A DNA stretch of 64,000 nucleotides from positions 2,728,001 through 2,792,000 of the forward strand of contig NZ_CP087968.1 in NCBI RefSeq assembly GCF_024703895.1. The letters are read 5' to 3'. The stretch's first letter is position 1. Every line of letters begins with the position of its first letter. Below the pieces are notes generated by a model that did no database searches, was not told the DNA's origin, and worked only from the letters and a program-made list of their open reading frames with translations. Positions 19,435-28,961 of this stretch are shown here, piece by piece. The DNA comes from Nocardioides sp. B-3. Lineage in GTDB: Bacteria; Actinomycetota; Actinomycetes; Propionibacteriales; Nocardioidaceae. The position numbers and the translations under genes are program-made.

Positions 19435-19815
19435 ATGGGGAAGACGCTCGTACGTCGATCGATCACGACGGGAATCGCCACCTTTGCCGCCATTGCCGTG
19501 GCCGCGGGACCCGCCAGCGCACACTTCTGCTTCAAGACGAACCTCAATGACAAGGCGGCCGAGGGCATGGCCGGGTCCGCCAACTGGATGTCGTTCCACG
19601 ACCCGGCCTTCGAGTTCACTGGACTGTGTGACGCCGGGATCGAGGTCCCGGCCGACGCCGCGGGAGCCAGCTCGGACACCCTGATCAACTCGCACGGCAC
19701 GATGGCAGGCGGCACCCTCCGCAAGGGACCGGACGCGGGAACGAAGTCGATCTCCCACCTCGACTTCGAGGCGATCGATGCGGCCTTCCCGGCGGCGGCT
19801 GCTGCCTGCGCCTGA
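19435..19815 (+). CDS. Small secreted protein of unknown function, predicted mature N-terminal His
   Basis: 126 residues. The signal peptide runs MGKTLVRRSITTGIATFAA to GPASA, and signal peptidase I cleavage at ASA would leave HFCFKTNLN as mature N-terminus. The mature part of about 97 residues has three Cys, NWMSFHDPAFEFTG and LINSHGTMAGGTLRKGP, and ends in an Ala-rich tail. I do not recognise a family. A free N-terminal His can bind copper, as in the histidine brace of LPMOs and in CopC-like proteins, but this is only suggested by the cleavage site. A strong ribosome site (AAAAAGGAG) precedes the ATG. It follows the ECF sigma gene by 63 nt on the same strand. Confidence 0.7.
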   Translation: MGKTLVRRSITTGIATFAAIAVAAGPASAHFCFKTNLNDKAAEGMAGSANWMSFHDPAFEFTGLCDAGIEVPADAAGASSDTLINSHGTMAGGTLRKGPDAGTKSISHLDFEAIDAAFPAAAAACA

Positions 19816-19862
19816 TCGGGGTTTCGTGACGGGCGTGGGGCGCCCTCCTCAACCGCCGGACA

Positions 19863-20159
19863 TCAGGCGGTGAGGACCGTCTCATAGTGCTCCACGACCG
19901 GGAACGGGTCGTAGAAGTGGTGCAGCAAGGCTCGCCACTCCCGGTATTCGGCCGACCCACGGAAGCCCTCGGTGTGGTCCTCGAGCGTCTCCCACGTCAC
20001 CAGCAGGAGATAGCCCGAGGGCCGCTCGAGGCAGCGGGACAACGTCAGTCCGCCGAAGCCGGGCATCGAGGCGATGATGTGCCGGGCTTCGTCGAAGGCG
20101 GCCTCGAACTCGGTCTCACGGCCGGCGATGACGGGCAGGACGGCTTGTTCGAGGATCAC
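19863..20159 (-). CDS. ABM-domain (antibiotic biosynthesis monooxygenase-like) protein
   Basis: An intact 98-residue single-domain protein with a GTG start. The ABM ferredoxin-like fold is suggested by EQAVLPVIAGRETEFEAAF, MPGFGGLTLSRCLERPSGYL and LLVTWETLEDHTEGFRGSAE, with the aromatic WRALLHHFYDPFPVVEHY end. Family members include cofactor-free monooxygenases and haem-degrading enzymes, but many small ones are uncharacterised. It follows the hypothetical gene at 20172-20865 with a 12-nt gap, so both are probably on one transcript. Confidence 0.82.
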   Translation of the reverse strand: MILEQAVLPVIAGRETEFEAAFDEARHIIASMPGFGGLTLSRCLERPSGYLLLVTWETLEDHTEGFRGSAEYREWRALLHHFYDPFPVVEHYETVLTA

Positions 20160-20171
20160 CGGACGATCGTG

Positions 20172-20865
20172 TCACTGCCCGCCGCCACCGCTGTCACCGC
20201 TGCCCTCCCCACCTGCGCCGCCACCACCGAACGTTGCGCCGATGCCGCGCGCTCGCAAGTGGGCCTCGGCCATGTTCTTGCGGTTGCGCGACGTCGGTCG
20301 CTCGTTCATGAGGCTGCGGTGGCTGTCGAGGATCGCTGCGACGCCGCCCGCCTCGTGGACCGGGACGTAGCGGTCGCCGATCCTGATCAAGCGCGTCACC
20401 GGAGCCTCGCCGCCCGCCAGACGTCGTGCGTCGGCGGCACAGACCGGCACGGTGCGGGCCACGCCGCCGAGCGGCGTCCAATCCACGTCGCTCATGCTCG
20501 GGCCGTGGCGCGGGTCGAAGAAGCAGGGCTCGCGTCGGGCGGGCAGGGGTTCGCCCGCCACCAGCGCGAGCACGGCCGCGCGGTGGTAGTGGGCGTCGGC
20601 GAGGAGCTGCTCCGATGCGAGGACGTCCTCGACCGTCGTCGACGTGTCGACCTTGTCCTTGGCCTGCTCGTAGTGGACGAGCGCTTGCCGGTAGTGGTGC
20701 GCGGTCTCGGAGCTCAGGTCGTCGGCCGGGGGTGTCGATGTGCAGCTCGGCCAGCTGCTCACCCGGGTCTGTCACGTCACCGTTGGCCAGCTTGCGCGCG
20801 ACGCGCCGGGCATCGAGCTCTGCGAGCCTGCGCCGGCGTGCCTTCCGGAACGGCCTCCACCCCAT
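20172..20865 (-). CDS. Hypothetical protein with Gly-rich C-terminus (frameshift near 20735)
   Basis: About 231 residues. The N-terminus [20 protein letters not shown] is strongly basic, then ARKLANGDVTDPGEQLAELH. The helical middle contains AHHYRQALVHYEQAKDKVD and LASEQLLADAHYHRAAVLAL, which looks like an alpha-helical repeat or coiled segment. The distal part has CFFDPRHGPSMSDVDWTP and RLIRIGDRYVPVHEAGG, and the end is Gly/Ser-rich (GATFGGGGAGGEGSGD). I see no signal peptide or enzyme motif and do not recognise the family. An extracellular or flexible tail is possible. It is cotranscribed with the ABM gene. Confidence 0.65.
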
Positions 20866-20890
20866 CACCGGACCCTAGACCACCAAGCAC

Positions 20891-20908
20891 AACTACAGGT
20901 TTGTAGTT
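20891..20908. promoter_or_regulatory. Inverted repeat AACTACA-4-TGTAGTT, candidate operator
   Basis: A perfect 7-bp inverted repeat with a 4-nt spacer (AACTACAGGTTTGTAGTT) in the 138-bp gap between the divergent hypothetical gene (minus) and the SpoIID-like gene (plus). ACTACA/TGTAGT half sites are typical of BlaI/MecI-type repressors, although the spacing here differs. A short hairpin role is an alternative. No BlaI-like gene is in the window. Confidence 0.45.
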
Positions 20909-21003
20909 CTCGCCGCCCTGTTGTCCCGCGTGGACCGGCCATGTTCTGATCAATCGTCACGCCAGTCACACCCGTCCCACAGATCACGGAGTCCGACGCC
21001 CTC

Positions 21004-22221
21004 ATGCGCCGCCTTTCCCGATTCCTGACCATCGTCGTCGCGACCACGATGAGCCTCACCACGCTCGCCGCGCCCGCCGAGGCGCGCCGGGTCGAGACCT
21101 TCCCGGTCAGCGGCGCCGCCACGATCACGATCACGGGGCACGGCTACGGGCACGGCAAGGGCCTGTCGCAGTACGGCGCCGAGGGGGCCGCGCAACAGGG
21201 GCTCACGTGGCGCCAGATCATCGATTTCTACTACCCGGGCACCACATGGGGGAGCACAGGGGAACGATCAAGGTGCTGATCTCCGGCGACACCTCGAGCG
21301 ACGTTCAGGTCCTCGCGCAGCCGGGGCTCAAGGTCACGCGGCTCACCCAGCGGACGACGTGGACGCTGCCGGCCAACGGCGCCAAGCGGTGGCGGCTCCA
21401 GCCGTCGGGTGCCGGGACCCGGGTGCAGTTCAGGAAGTCGGCGGGCTGGCAGACCCGGAAGTCCTTCCCGGGCGAGGCGGAGCTCTCGGCGGCCTCGAAG
21501 AAGCTCGCGCTGGTCAAGAACGGCACCACCTCGACGTACCGCGGCAGGCTCCGCTCGGCCATGCCGACGCCCGGAGCGGGCACCCGCGACACCGTCAACC
21601 TGCTGAGCCTCGAGGCCTACCTCAAGGGCGTCGTGCCGCTCGAGATCCCGGCGCTGTGGAGCCGGGACGCGGTGAGCGCGCAGTCGGTCGCGGCCGGGAC
21701 CTATGCCGCCGCGGAGCGCTCGCACCCGAGTGCCGCGCACTACGACCTGTGCGACACCAGCCACTGCCGGGTCTACGGCGGCTACGACGTCGAGCACCCG
21801 AGCGCGACGACCGCGATCAAGGCGACGGCCCGTCAGGGCCTGTTCTACGACGGACTGCCCGCGTTCACCCAGTTCTCCGCGAGCAGCGGCGGCTGGACGG
21901 CGGCCGGCTCGACGCCCTACCTCGTGGCCAAGGAGGACCCCTACGACGGCTGGGCCGGCAACAGGAACGCGACCCGGACGTTCGACGTGGACGACGCGAC
22001 GCTGGAGCAGCACTACCCGACGATCGGCGACCTCACCTCGATCGAGGTCGCGACCCGCGACGGCAACGGCGAGGTGGGGCGGACGGGTGCAGGCGATGAC
22101 CCTGTTCGGCAACGCCGGTCGCGCCGACATCAGCGGCGACACCCTGCGAACCGTGCTCGGCCTGAAGTCGTCGTGGTTCACCTTCACGGTCACGCCGACG
22201 ACCACACCACGAAAGCGCTAA
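21004..22221 (+). CDS. SpoIID/LytB-domain secreted protein (frameshifted)
   Basis: The signal peptide is MRRLSRFLTIVVATTMSLTT to about residue 25. The signature GHGYGHGKGLSQYGAEGAA opens the family domain, and NLLSLEAYLKGVVPLEIP, AVSAQSVAAGTYAAAE and TQFSASSGGWTA follow; these match SpoIID/LytB proteins, of which SpoIID is a peptidoglycan lytic transglycosylase. The Glu in VPLEIP is the likely catalytic acid. Frame breaks lie near 21255 and 22085, and the end is FTVTPTTTPRKR. Length is about 405 residues. Its TAA overlaps the TAG of the converging pyruvate carboxylase gene. A cell-wall remodelling role is inferred. Confidence 0.85.
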
Positions 22222-25200
22222 CCCGGGACCAGCACCGGGTCGCCGCCCTCGACCGCCCGGGTTCCCGGTACGGCGATGCGCGCGACCGTGCCCGCACGCG
22301 GAGCCGTGATCGAGGCCTCCATCTTCATCGCCTCGATCGTCGCCACCGTCTGGCCGGCCTCGACCGTGTCGCCCTCGGCGACCCCGACCGTGACGACGCC
22401 GTCGAACGGTGCCGCGACGTGCCCGCCGTCGGAGGTGTCCGCCTTCTCCGCGGACGCCACCGCGGAGGCGACGTTGCGGTCGCGGATGCCGACCGGTCGG
22501 AGCTGGCCGTTGATCGTGCACATCACGGTCCGGATGCCCCGCTCGTCGGGCTCGCCGATCGCCTCCAGCCCGATCAGCAGGGTCTTGCCCTCGCCCAGCG
22601 AGACGGAGTGCTCCTCGCCGGCACGCAGGCCGTAGAGGTAGTCCGGGGTGCGCAGCACCGACACGTCGCCGTACGTCTCCCGCGACTCACGGAAATCCTT
22701 GGTCGGGCCGGGGAAGAGCAGCTCGTTGAGGGTCGCGCGGCGGTCGGTGGCCAGTCCGGCCGACTGCTCGGACGTGAGGGTCGACGCGGGTTCCTTCCAC
22801 GTCCGGCCCGCCAGCGCCTTGGTGCGGAACGGCTCGGGCCAGCCGCCGGGCGGGTCGCCGAGCTCGCCGTTCAGGAAGCCGATCACCGAGTCGGGGATGT
22901 CAGAACGAACCGGGGTCCTCCTCGAAGGCGCGCGGGTCGGCGCCGACGGCCACGAGGTGCAGCGCGAGGTCGCCGACGACCTTGGACGACGGCGTCACCT
23001 TCACGACGTTGCCGAGGATGTCGTTGGCCGCGGCATACATGTCCTCGACCTGCTCGAACTTCTCGCCGAGGCCGAGCGCGATCGCCTGCTGGCGCAGGTT
23101 GGACAGCTGGCCGCCGGGGATCTCGTGGCGGTAGACGCGGCCGGTCGGCGCGGGCAGGCCGGACTCGAAGGGCGCGTAGACGCGCCGGGTCGCCTCCCAG
23201 TAGGGCTCCAGCGCGTTGACGTGCGCCAGCGACAGCCCGGTCTCGCGGGGGCTGTGGTCGGTCGCGGAGACCAGCGCCGACAGCGCCGGCTGCGAGGTCG
23301 TGCCGGCCATCGACGCGCACGCGGCATCGACCGCGTCGACGCCCGACTCGATCGCGGCGAGCAGCGTCGCGAGCTGGCCGCCGGGGGTGTCGTGCGTGTG
23401 CAGGTGCACCGGCAGGTCGACTCCCGGCGCAGCGCGGTCACCAGCGTGCGCGCGGCCGGCGCCCGCAGCAGCCCGGCCATGTCCTTGATCGCGATGACGT
23501 GCGCGCCCGCCTCGACGATCTGCGCGGCCAGCTTGAGGTAGTAGTCGAGCGTGTAGAGCCGCTCGTCCGGGCTCGACAGGTCGCCTGTGTAGCAGAGCGC
23601 GACCTCCGCGACGGTCGTCCCGGTGGCCCGCACGGCCTCGATGGCGGGACGCATCTGCTCCACGTCGTTGAGCGCGTCGAAGATCCGGAAGACGTCGATG
23701 CCGGTGGCAGCGGCCTCCTGCACGAAGGCCTCGGTGACCTCGGTCGGGTACGGCGTGTAGCCGACCGTGTTCCGGCCGCGCAGCAGCATCTGCAGGCAGA
23801 TGTTCGGCACCGCCTGCCGCAGCTGGGCCAGCCGCTCCCACGGGTCCTCGGCCGGGAAGCGCAACGCGACGTCGTACGTCGCCCCGCCCCACGCCTCGAG
23901 GGACCACAGCTGCGGTGTCGTGCGGGCGACATGACCGGCGACCGCGACCGGGTCGCGGGTGCGGACCCGGGTCGCGAGCAACGACTGGTGCGCGTCGCGG
24001 AACGTGGTGTCGGTGACCGCCACGGTGTCCCGGGCGCGCAGCCGACGGGCAAACTCCTCGGGGCCGAGGTGCAGGAGCTGCTGGCGGGTCCCGTCGGGTG
24101 CCGGGGCGGCCGGGTCGATGCCGGGAAGCTTGGTGACCGGGTCGATGGTCACCGGCGCGGCGCCGTACGGCTGGTTGACGGTGACGTCGGCGAGGTAGGT
24201 CAGCAGCTTGCTGCTGCGGTCGCCGGAGGCGCGAGCCGAGAGCAGGTGCGGGTGCGTCTCGATGAAGGAGGTCGTGACGCGACCGCCGGCGAAGTCGGGG
24301 TCGTCGAGCACGGCCCGGAGGAACGCGATGTTGGTGGAGACGCCCCGGATGCGGAACTCGGCGACCGCGCGGCGGGCCTTCTCGACGGCCTTGTCGAAGG
24401 TCCGGCCCCGGCAGGTGAGCTTGGCCAGCATCGAGTCGAAGTGCGCGCTGACCTCGGCACCGGTGTAGGTCGTGCCGCCGTCGAGGCGGACGCCGGAGCC
24501 GCCGGGCGAGCGGTAGGTCGTGATCTTCCCGGTGTCGGGGCGGAACCCGTTGGCGGGGTCCTCGGTGGTGATCCGGCACTGGAGGGCGGCGCCACGCACC
24601 GAGACCGTCTCTGGGACAGGCCGAGGTCGGCCAGCGTCGCGCCTGCCGCGATCAGGATCTGCGACTGCACGAGGTCGACGTCGGTGATCTCCTCGGTGAC
24701 CGTGTGCTCGACCCGGATCCGAGGGTTCATCTCGATGAAGACGTAGTTGCCCTCGGGATCCAGCAGGAACTCCACCGTGCCGGCGTTGCGGTAGCCGATC
24801 TCGGTCGCGAAACGGACCGCGTCGGCGCACATCCGATCCCGGATCGCCGGGTCGAGGTTGGGCGCAGGCGCGATCTCGATGACCTTCTGGTGGCGGCGCT
24901 GGACGGAGCAGTCGCGCTCGAAGAGGTGCATCACGTTGCCCTCGCCGTCGGCGAGGATCTGCACCTCGATGTGGCGCGGGTCGACGACGGCCTGCTCGAT
25001 GAAGACGGTCGGGTCGCCGAAGGCGCCCTCGCCCTCGCGCATGCAGGTCTCGATCGCCTCGCGGAGCTGCGAGCGGTCGTTGACGCGGCGCATCCCGCGA
25101 CCGCCACCGCCCGCGACGGCCTTGACGAAGAGGGGTGCGGGGATCGCCTCGGCGGCCGCGACGAGCACGTCGACGTCGGTGCCGGGCTCGACGCTCTGCA

Positions 25201-25594
25201 GGGTCGGCACGCCGGCCGCCTTGGCGGCGGCGATCGCGCGCGCCTTGTTGCCGGTCAGCGTCAGCACCTCGGCGGTCGGGCCGATGAAGGTGATGCCGGC
25301 GTTGGCGCAGGCCTCGGCCAGCGCCGGGTTCTCCGAGAGGAAGCCGTAGCCGGGGTAGACCGCGTCCGCGCCGGCCTTCAGCGCGACCGCCACGATCGCG
25401 TCGGGATCGAGGTAGGCACGCACGGGGTGGCCGCGCTCGCCGATCTCGTAGGCCTCGTCCGCCTTCAGGCGGTGCTCGGAGCCACGGTCCTCGTGGGGGA
25501 ACACCGCGACCGTGCGCGCCCCGATCTCATAGGCAGCACGGAAAGCGCGGATCGCGATCTCGCCGCGGTTGGCGACGAGCACCTTGGTGAACAT
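22218..25594 (-). CDS. pyc: Pyruvate carboxylase (frameshifted)
   Basis: About 1125 residues, the usual size. The biotin carboxylase domain starts MFTKVLVANRGEIAIRAFRA and has VKAVAGGGGRGMRRV and ERDCSVQRRHQKVIEIAPAP. The carboxyltransferase domain has TDTTFRDAHQSLLATRVRTR, RFPAEDPWERLAQLRQAVPN, RIFDALNDVEQM and AIKDMAGLLRAP with the metal-binding residues. The biotinyl domain at the C-terminus has IEAMKMEASI, where Lys carries biotin. Frame breaks lie near 24615, 23425 and 22900. It makes oxaloacetate from pyruvate, ATP and bicarbonate for anaplerosis. Biotin would be attached by the BirA encoded at 46572. Confidence 0.95.
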
Positions 25595-25632
25595 GGGCCG
25601 AAGGCTACGAGACCCAGTGTCACACCCCTTTG

Positions 25633-27320
25633 CTACTCGTCCGTACCGCGGGCGATCGCCCGGCCCGCGGCGCGTCCCGAGAAGATGCAGCCGCCCGGGA
25701 ACGTGCCCTCCGGGGCGTTGTAGCCGTGCACTCCGCCGCCGCCGAAACCCACGACCTCGCCAGCGGCGTACAGGCCGGGCAGGGGAGTGCCGTCGGCGCG
25801 CATCACCCGGGAGTCGAGGTTGGTCTCCAGCCCGCCGAGAGTCTTGCGGGACAAGATGTTGAGGCGTACGGCGATGAGCGAGCCGTGCCCGCCATCCAGG
25901 GATCTTGTGCGGCTTGGCGACTCGCATGAGCTTGCCGGTGCGGTCCTTGCGCCCGTTGTGGATCGCCATCACCCGGACGTCCTTGGTGAAGGGGTTGTCG
26001 ACCTGTCGGTCGCGATCCTCGATCGCGGAGCGGATCTGAGCGTGGTCGAGGACCTTGTCGCCACGTGCCAACGCGTTCATGCCGTCGACGAGCTCCTCGA
26101 GTGTGTCGGCCACGACGAAGTCCTCACCGTGCTCCTTGAACGCCTCCACCGGCTTGGTCGCGCCCTTCCCGAGGATCCGCTCGGTGACCATCATCTTGAG
26201 ATCCTTGTCGGTCCAGTCGGGGTTCTGCTCGGAACCCGAGAGCGCGAACTCCTTCTCGATGATCGACTGCGTGAGGATGAACCACGAGTAGTCCGCGCCG
26301 GCGGCCGGGACCTGCTTCATCGACCCGATCGAGTCGGACCCCGGGACGCCGGACAGGCCGACGAGGCGCTTGCCGTTGGCGTCGAACCACATCGATGACG
26401 GGCCGGGCAGGATGCGGATCGCGTGGTCAGGCCAGACCGGGTCCCAGTTGTGGACCCCCTCGACGTAGGCCCACATGCGGTCGCGATTGACCACGCGGCC
26501 GCCGGCCGACTCGCTGATAGCGAGCATCCGCCCGTCGACGTGCGCCGGCACCCCGGCGATCATGTGCTGCGGCACGGGTCCGACCCGCTCGACCGGCCAG
26601 TTCTGCCGCATCAGGTCGAAGTTGTGCCCGATGCCACCGGACGTGACGACGACTGCGGGCGCATTCAGCTCGAAGGTCCCGGCCGCTTCGCGGCTCGACT
26701 TCACTCCGCGCGCGGAGTCGTCCTCGACCAGTCGGGTGCCCCGGACGCCGACGACGGCACCGTCCTCGACGACGAGCTCGTCGACCCGGTGACGGAAGCG
26801 GAACTCGACGAGGCCGGCCTTCTCGGCCTCCGGGACGGGCTCGGCGAACACGCGGACGACCTCGGGGCCGGTGCCCCACGTGAGGTGGAATCGCGGCACG
26901 GAGTTGCCGTGACCGCTGGCGCTGCCGTCACCACGCTCGGCCCAGCCGACGAAGGCCAGCGACCTCAGCCCCGGGGCCCGCAGGTAGTCGCGCTTCTCGG
27001 TGGCCGCGAAGTCGACGTACGCCACGGCCCAACGTCGTCCCCACGTGTCCTCGGCGGCCTCGCCCTCGAGGCGGTCGGGCTCCGGCGGAGCCGAGCCAGT
27101 CGGCCAGTGCGAGCTCGCGCGAGTCCTTGATGCCCATCCGGCGCTGCTCGGGGGAGTCGACGAAGAACAGTCCGCCGAGCGACCAGAAGGCCCGGCCGCC
27201 GAGGTTGTTGCGGTTCTCTGGGTCGAGCACCAGCACGGACTTGCCGGCCCGGACGAGCTCGTGGGTGGCGACGAGGCCGGCGATGCCGGCTCCGACGACG
27301 ATGGCGTCCGGGGTGCTCAT
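25633..27320 (-). CDS. FAD-binding dehydrogenase, fumarate reductase/KstD-like (frameshifted)
   Basis: About 560 residues. It starts MSTPDAIVVGAGIAGLVATH with the FAD dinucleotide motif, then NLGGRAFWSLGGLFFVDSPE. The centre has VVVTSGGIGHNFDLMRQNW and GPSSMWFDANGKRLVG, and the C-terminal FAD motif is LYAAGEVVGFGGGGVHG followed by GTFPGGCIFSGRAAGRA. This is the COG3573-type FAD-binding dehydrogenase related to 3-ketosteroid dehydrogenases and fumarate reductases. Frame breaks lie near 27090 and 25905. The start overlaps the stop of the TetR gene (ATGA), so substrate-responsive regulation is likely. The substrate is unknown. Confidence 0.85.
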
Positions 27321-27939
27321 GGTGTCTCCCGGTGTGAGGTGAAGAAGGGCTGGGTCAGGCCGGCGAGGAGGCGCAGCGTTGCGTCGTCTCGCCGCGGATC
27401 GGGGAGGACCTCGGCCACGGCGGCCTCGCCGTCGAGGTAGTTGACGATGATCCGGAGCACGGCACGGAAGTCGTTGCTCCACAGGTCGCCGGCGAAGGCG
27501 TTGCCCGCGATGGCGGTACGCCGGTGGTAGTCGCGCAACGCGGGTTCGAGGTCGGCACGGAGCTCCGCATCGGTGCGGGCGGCGCGCACGAGCTCGTGCC
27601 AGACCCGGTTGGAGCGTGAGCGCACGAGCCGGCGCAGGGCGACGAGCGCGTCCGAGGACCGTGTCACCGCTCAGGGTCACGCCGGCGAACTGCGAGGCGA
27701 ACTCGTCGGTCTGCCGCTCGGCCACCCGCTCAGCGGTCGCGACGAGGAGAGCCCGGCGGTGCGGGAAGTGCCGGAAGAGCGCGCCCCGGCTCAGCCCGGC
27801 CTCCGCGCACACCGCGGCGACGGTCGTGTGGGCGTAGCCGGCTGCGGCGACGACCACCTCGGTCGCGTCCGAGCAGGCGCCCGATGGTCTCCTCGCGGCG
27901 CTCGGCCCGGCTGCGGCGGCTGGTGGTCGGCGTGGGCAT
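27317..27939 (-). CDS. TetR-family transcriptional regulator (frameshifted)
   Basis: About 207 residues. The N-terminal HTH is in GYAHTTVAAVCAEAGLSRGA followed by LFRHFPHRRALLVATAERVA, the TetR signature. The ligand-binding half continues in another frame with VALRRLVRSRSNRVWHELVR and IIVNYLDGEAAVAEVLPDPR. Breaks lie near 27870 and 27665. The gene is coupled by ATGA to the FAD-dehydrogenase gene, which it probably controls together with itself. A palindromic candidate operator lies at 27951-27977, immediately upstream of the ATG. Confidence 0.85.
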
Positions 27940-27950
27940 GACGACACCGT

Positions 27951-27977
27951 AGCATTTAGAAAGTGAATGCTCTCTAA
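27951..27977. promoter_or_regulatory. Candidate TetR operator with nested inverted repeats
   Basis: Two overlapping inverted repeats occur 12 bp upstream of the TetR start: AGCATT at 27951-27956 with AATGCT at 27966-27971, and TTAGA at 27956-27960 with TCTAA at 27973-27977. The segment is AT-rich in a GC-rich region. Position fits autoregulation of the TetR/FAD-dehydrogenase operon and possible effect on the divergent SGNH gene. Confidence 0.45.
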
Positions 27978-28013
27978 GTTGGATCGTGAGGGAGTCGGTG
28001 ACATGATCGGTCG

Positions 28014-28922
28014 ATGCGCCGCTTCGCCGTCCCGGCTGTCCTCCTCCTCACGACCACGGCGTGCTGGAGCGGCGATGCTGCCGAGGGGATGCTCGAGCCC
28101 CGCACCTTCGGCGACCTGCCGGCCGAGATCGACTACGTCGCGCTCGGCGACTCCTACAGCGCCGGCCCGCTGATCACCACCATCCGCTCCGACCCCTCGG
28201 GCTGCGTCCGCTCCACCGACAACTACCCGGCCTTCCTCGCCGGCTGGCTCTCCGTCGAGACCTACACCGACGTCACCTGCTCGGCCGCCGACACCGACGA
28301 CCTCACCTCGCGCCAGCGCCCGGTCGACGGCAAGCGCGTGGCCCCGCAGCTCGCCGCACTGTCCGCCGAGACCGACCTCGTGACGCTGGGCATCGGCGGC
28401 AACGACTTCGGCATCTTCTCGTCGCTCCTCGAGTGCGTCGACGGTTGTACGGCGACCCGCGAGCAGGCACTCCTGCGCAACGCCGGCCGGGTGGAGCAAC
28501 GGGTGGCGGGCGCCGTACGCGCCATCGCGAAGCGGGCTCCGGACGCCGAGGTCTTCGTCGTGGGCTACCCGCAGGTGCTGCCCGAGGAGAAGACCTGCCG
28601 GGCCGTCCCGCTGCCGCCCGCCCAGCTGTCGGCCGCCGCCGAGGTCGCGGCCCGCCTCAACGCGTCGCTGCGCGCGGGTGCTGAGGCCGGCGGTGCGGCG
28701 TACGTCGATGTCGACCCGGCCTCGGAAGGACACGACGTCTGCGCGGGCAAGGCGGCGTGGATCAACGGTCCGCAGATGCGGCTGGGCATCGCGGCGCCCT
28801 TCCACCCGGTGCTCGCGGGGATGCGCGGCGTCGCCGCCGAGGTGTTCGCGGCCGTCACCGGTGACCACGCGCCGGCGGGCGAGCGGGCCACGCCGCCGCG
28901 GGACGCGATCGTCCGCAACTGA
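28014..28922 (+). CDS. SGNH-family lipase/esterase, predicted lipoprotein
   Basis: An intact 302-residue SGNH hydrolase. The N-terminus MRRFAVPAVLLLTTTAC fits a lipoprotein signal with Cys17. Block I is VALGDSYSAGPL with the nucleophile Ser, block III is GIGGNDFG, and block V has the Asp/His pair near AAPFHPVLAGM. Cysteines in SGCVRS, TCSAAD, ECVDGC and KTCRAV suggest disulfides, as in Streptomyces SGNH lipases. It would hydrolyse esters at the cell surface. The gene is divergent from the TetR operon. Confidence 0.88.
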   Translation: MRRFAVPAVLLLTTTACWSGDAAEGMLEPRTFGDLPAEIDYVALGDSYSAGPLITTIRSDPSGCVRSTDNYPAFLAGWLSVETYTDVTCSAADTDDLTSRQRPVDGKRVAPQLAALSAETDLVTLGIGGNDFGIFSSLLECVDGCTATREQALLRNAGRVEQRVAGAVRAIAKRAPDAEVFVVGYPQVLPEEKTCRAVPLPPAQLSAAAEVAARLNASLRAGAEAGGAAYVDVDPASEGHDVCAGKAAWINGPQMRLGIAAPFHPVLAGMRGVAAEVFAAVTGDHAPAGERATPPRDAIVRN

Positions 28923-28961
28923 CGGGCGTAACCGACCAGCGCCCGGGGTAGTCCCAAGGGC

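Noticed and set aside
22900..24620. Programmed frameshifting in pyruvate carboxylase
   Set aside because: The same kind of one-base break occurs in nearly every long gene here, without a shared slippery site or downstream structure, so sequence error is simpler.
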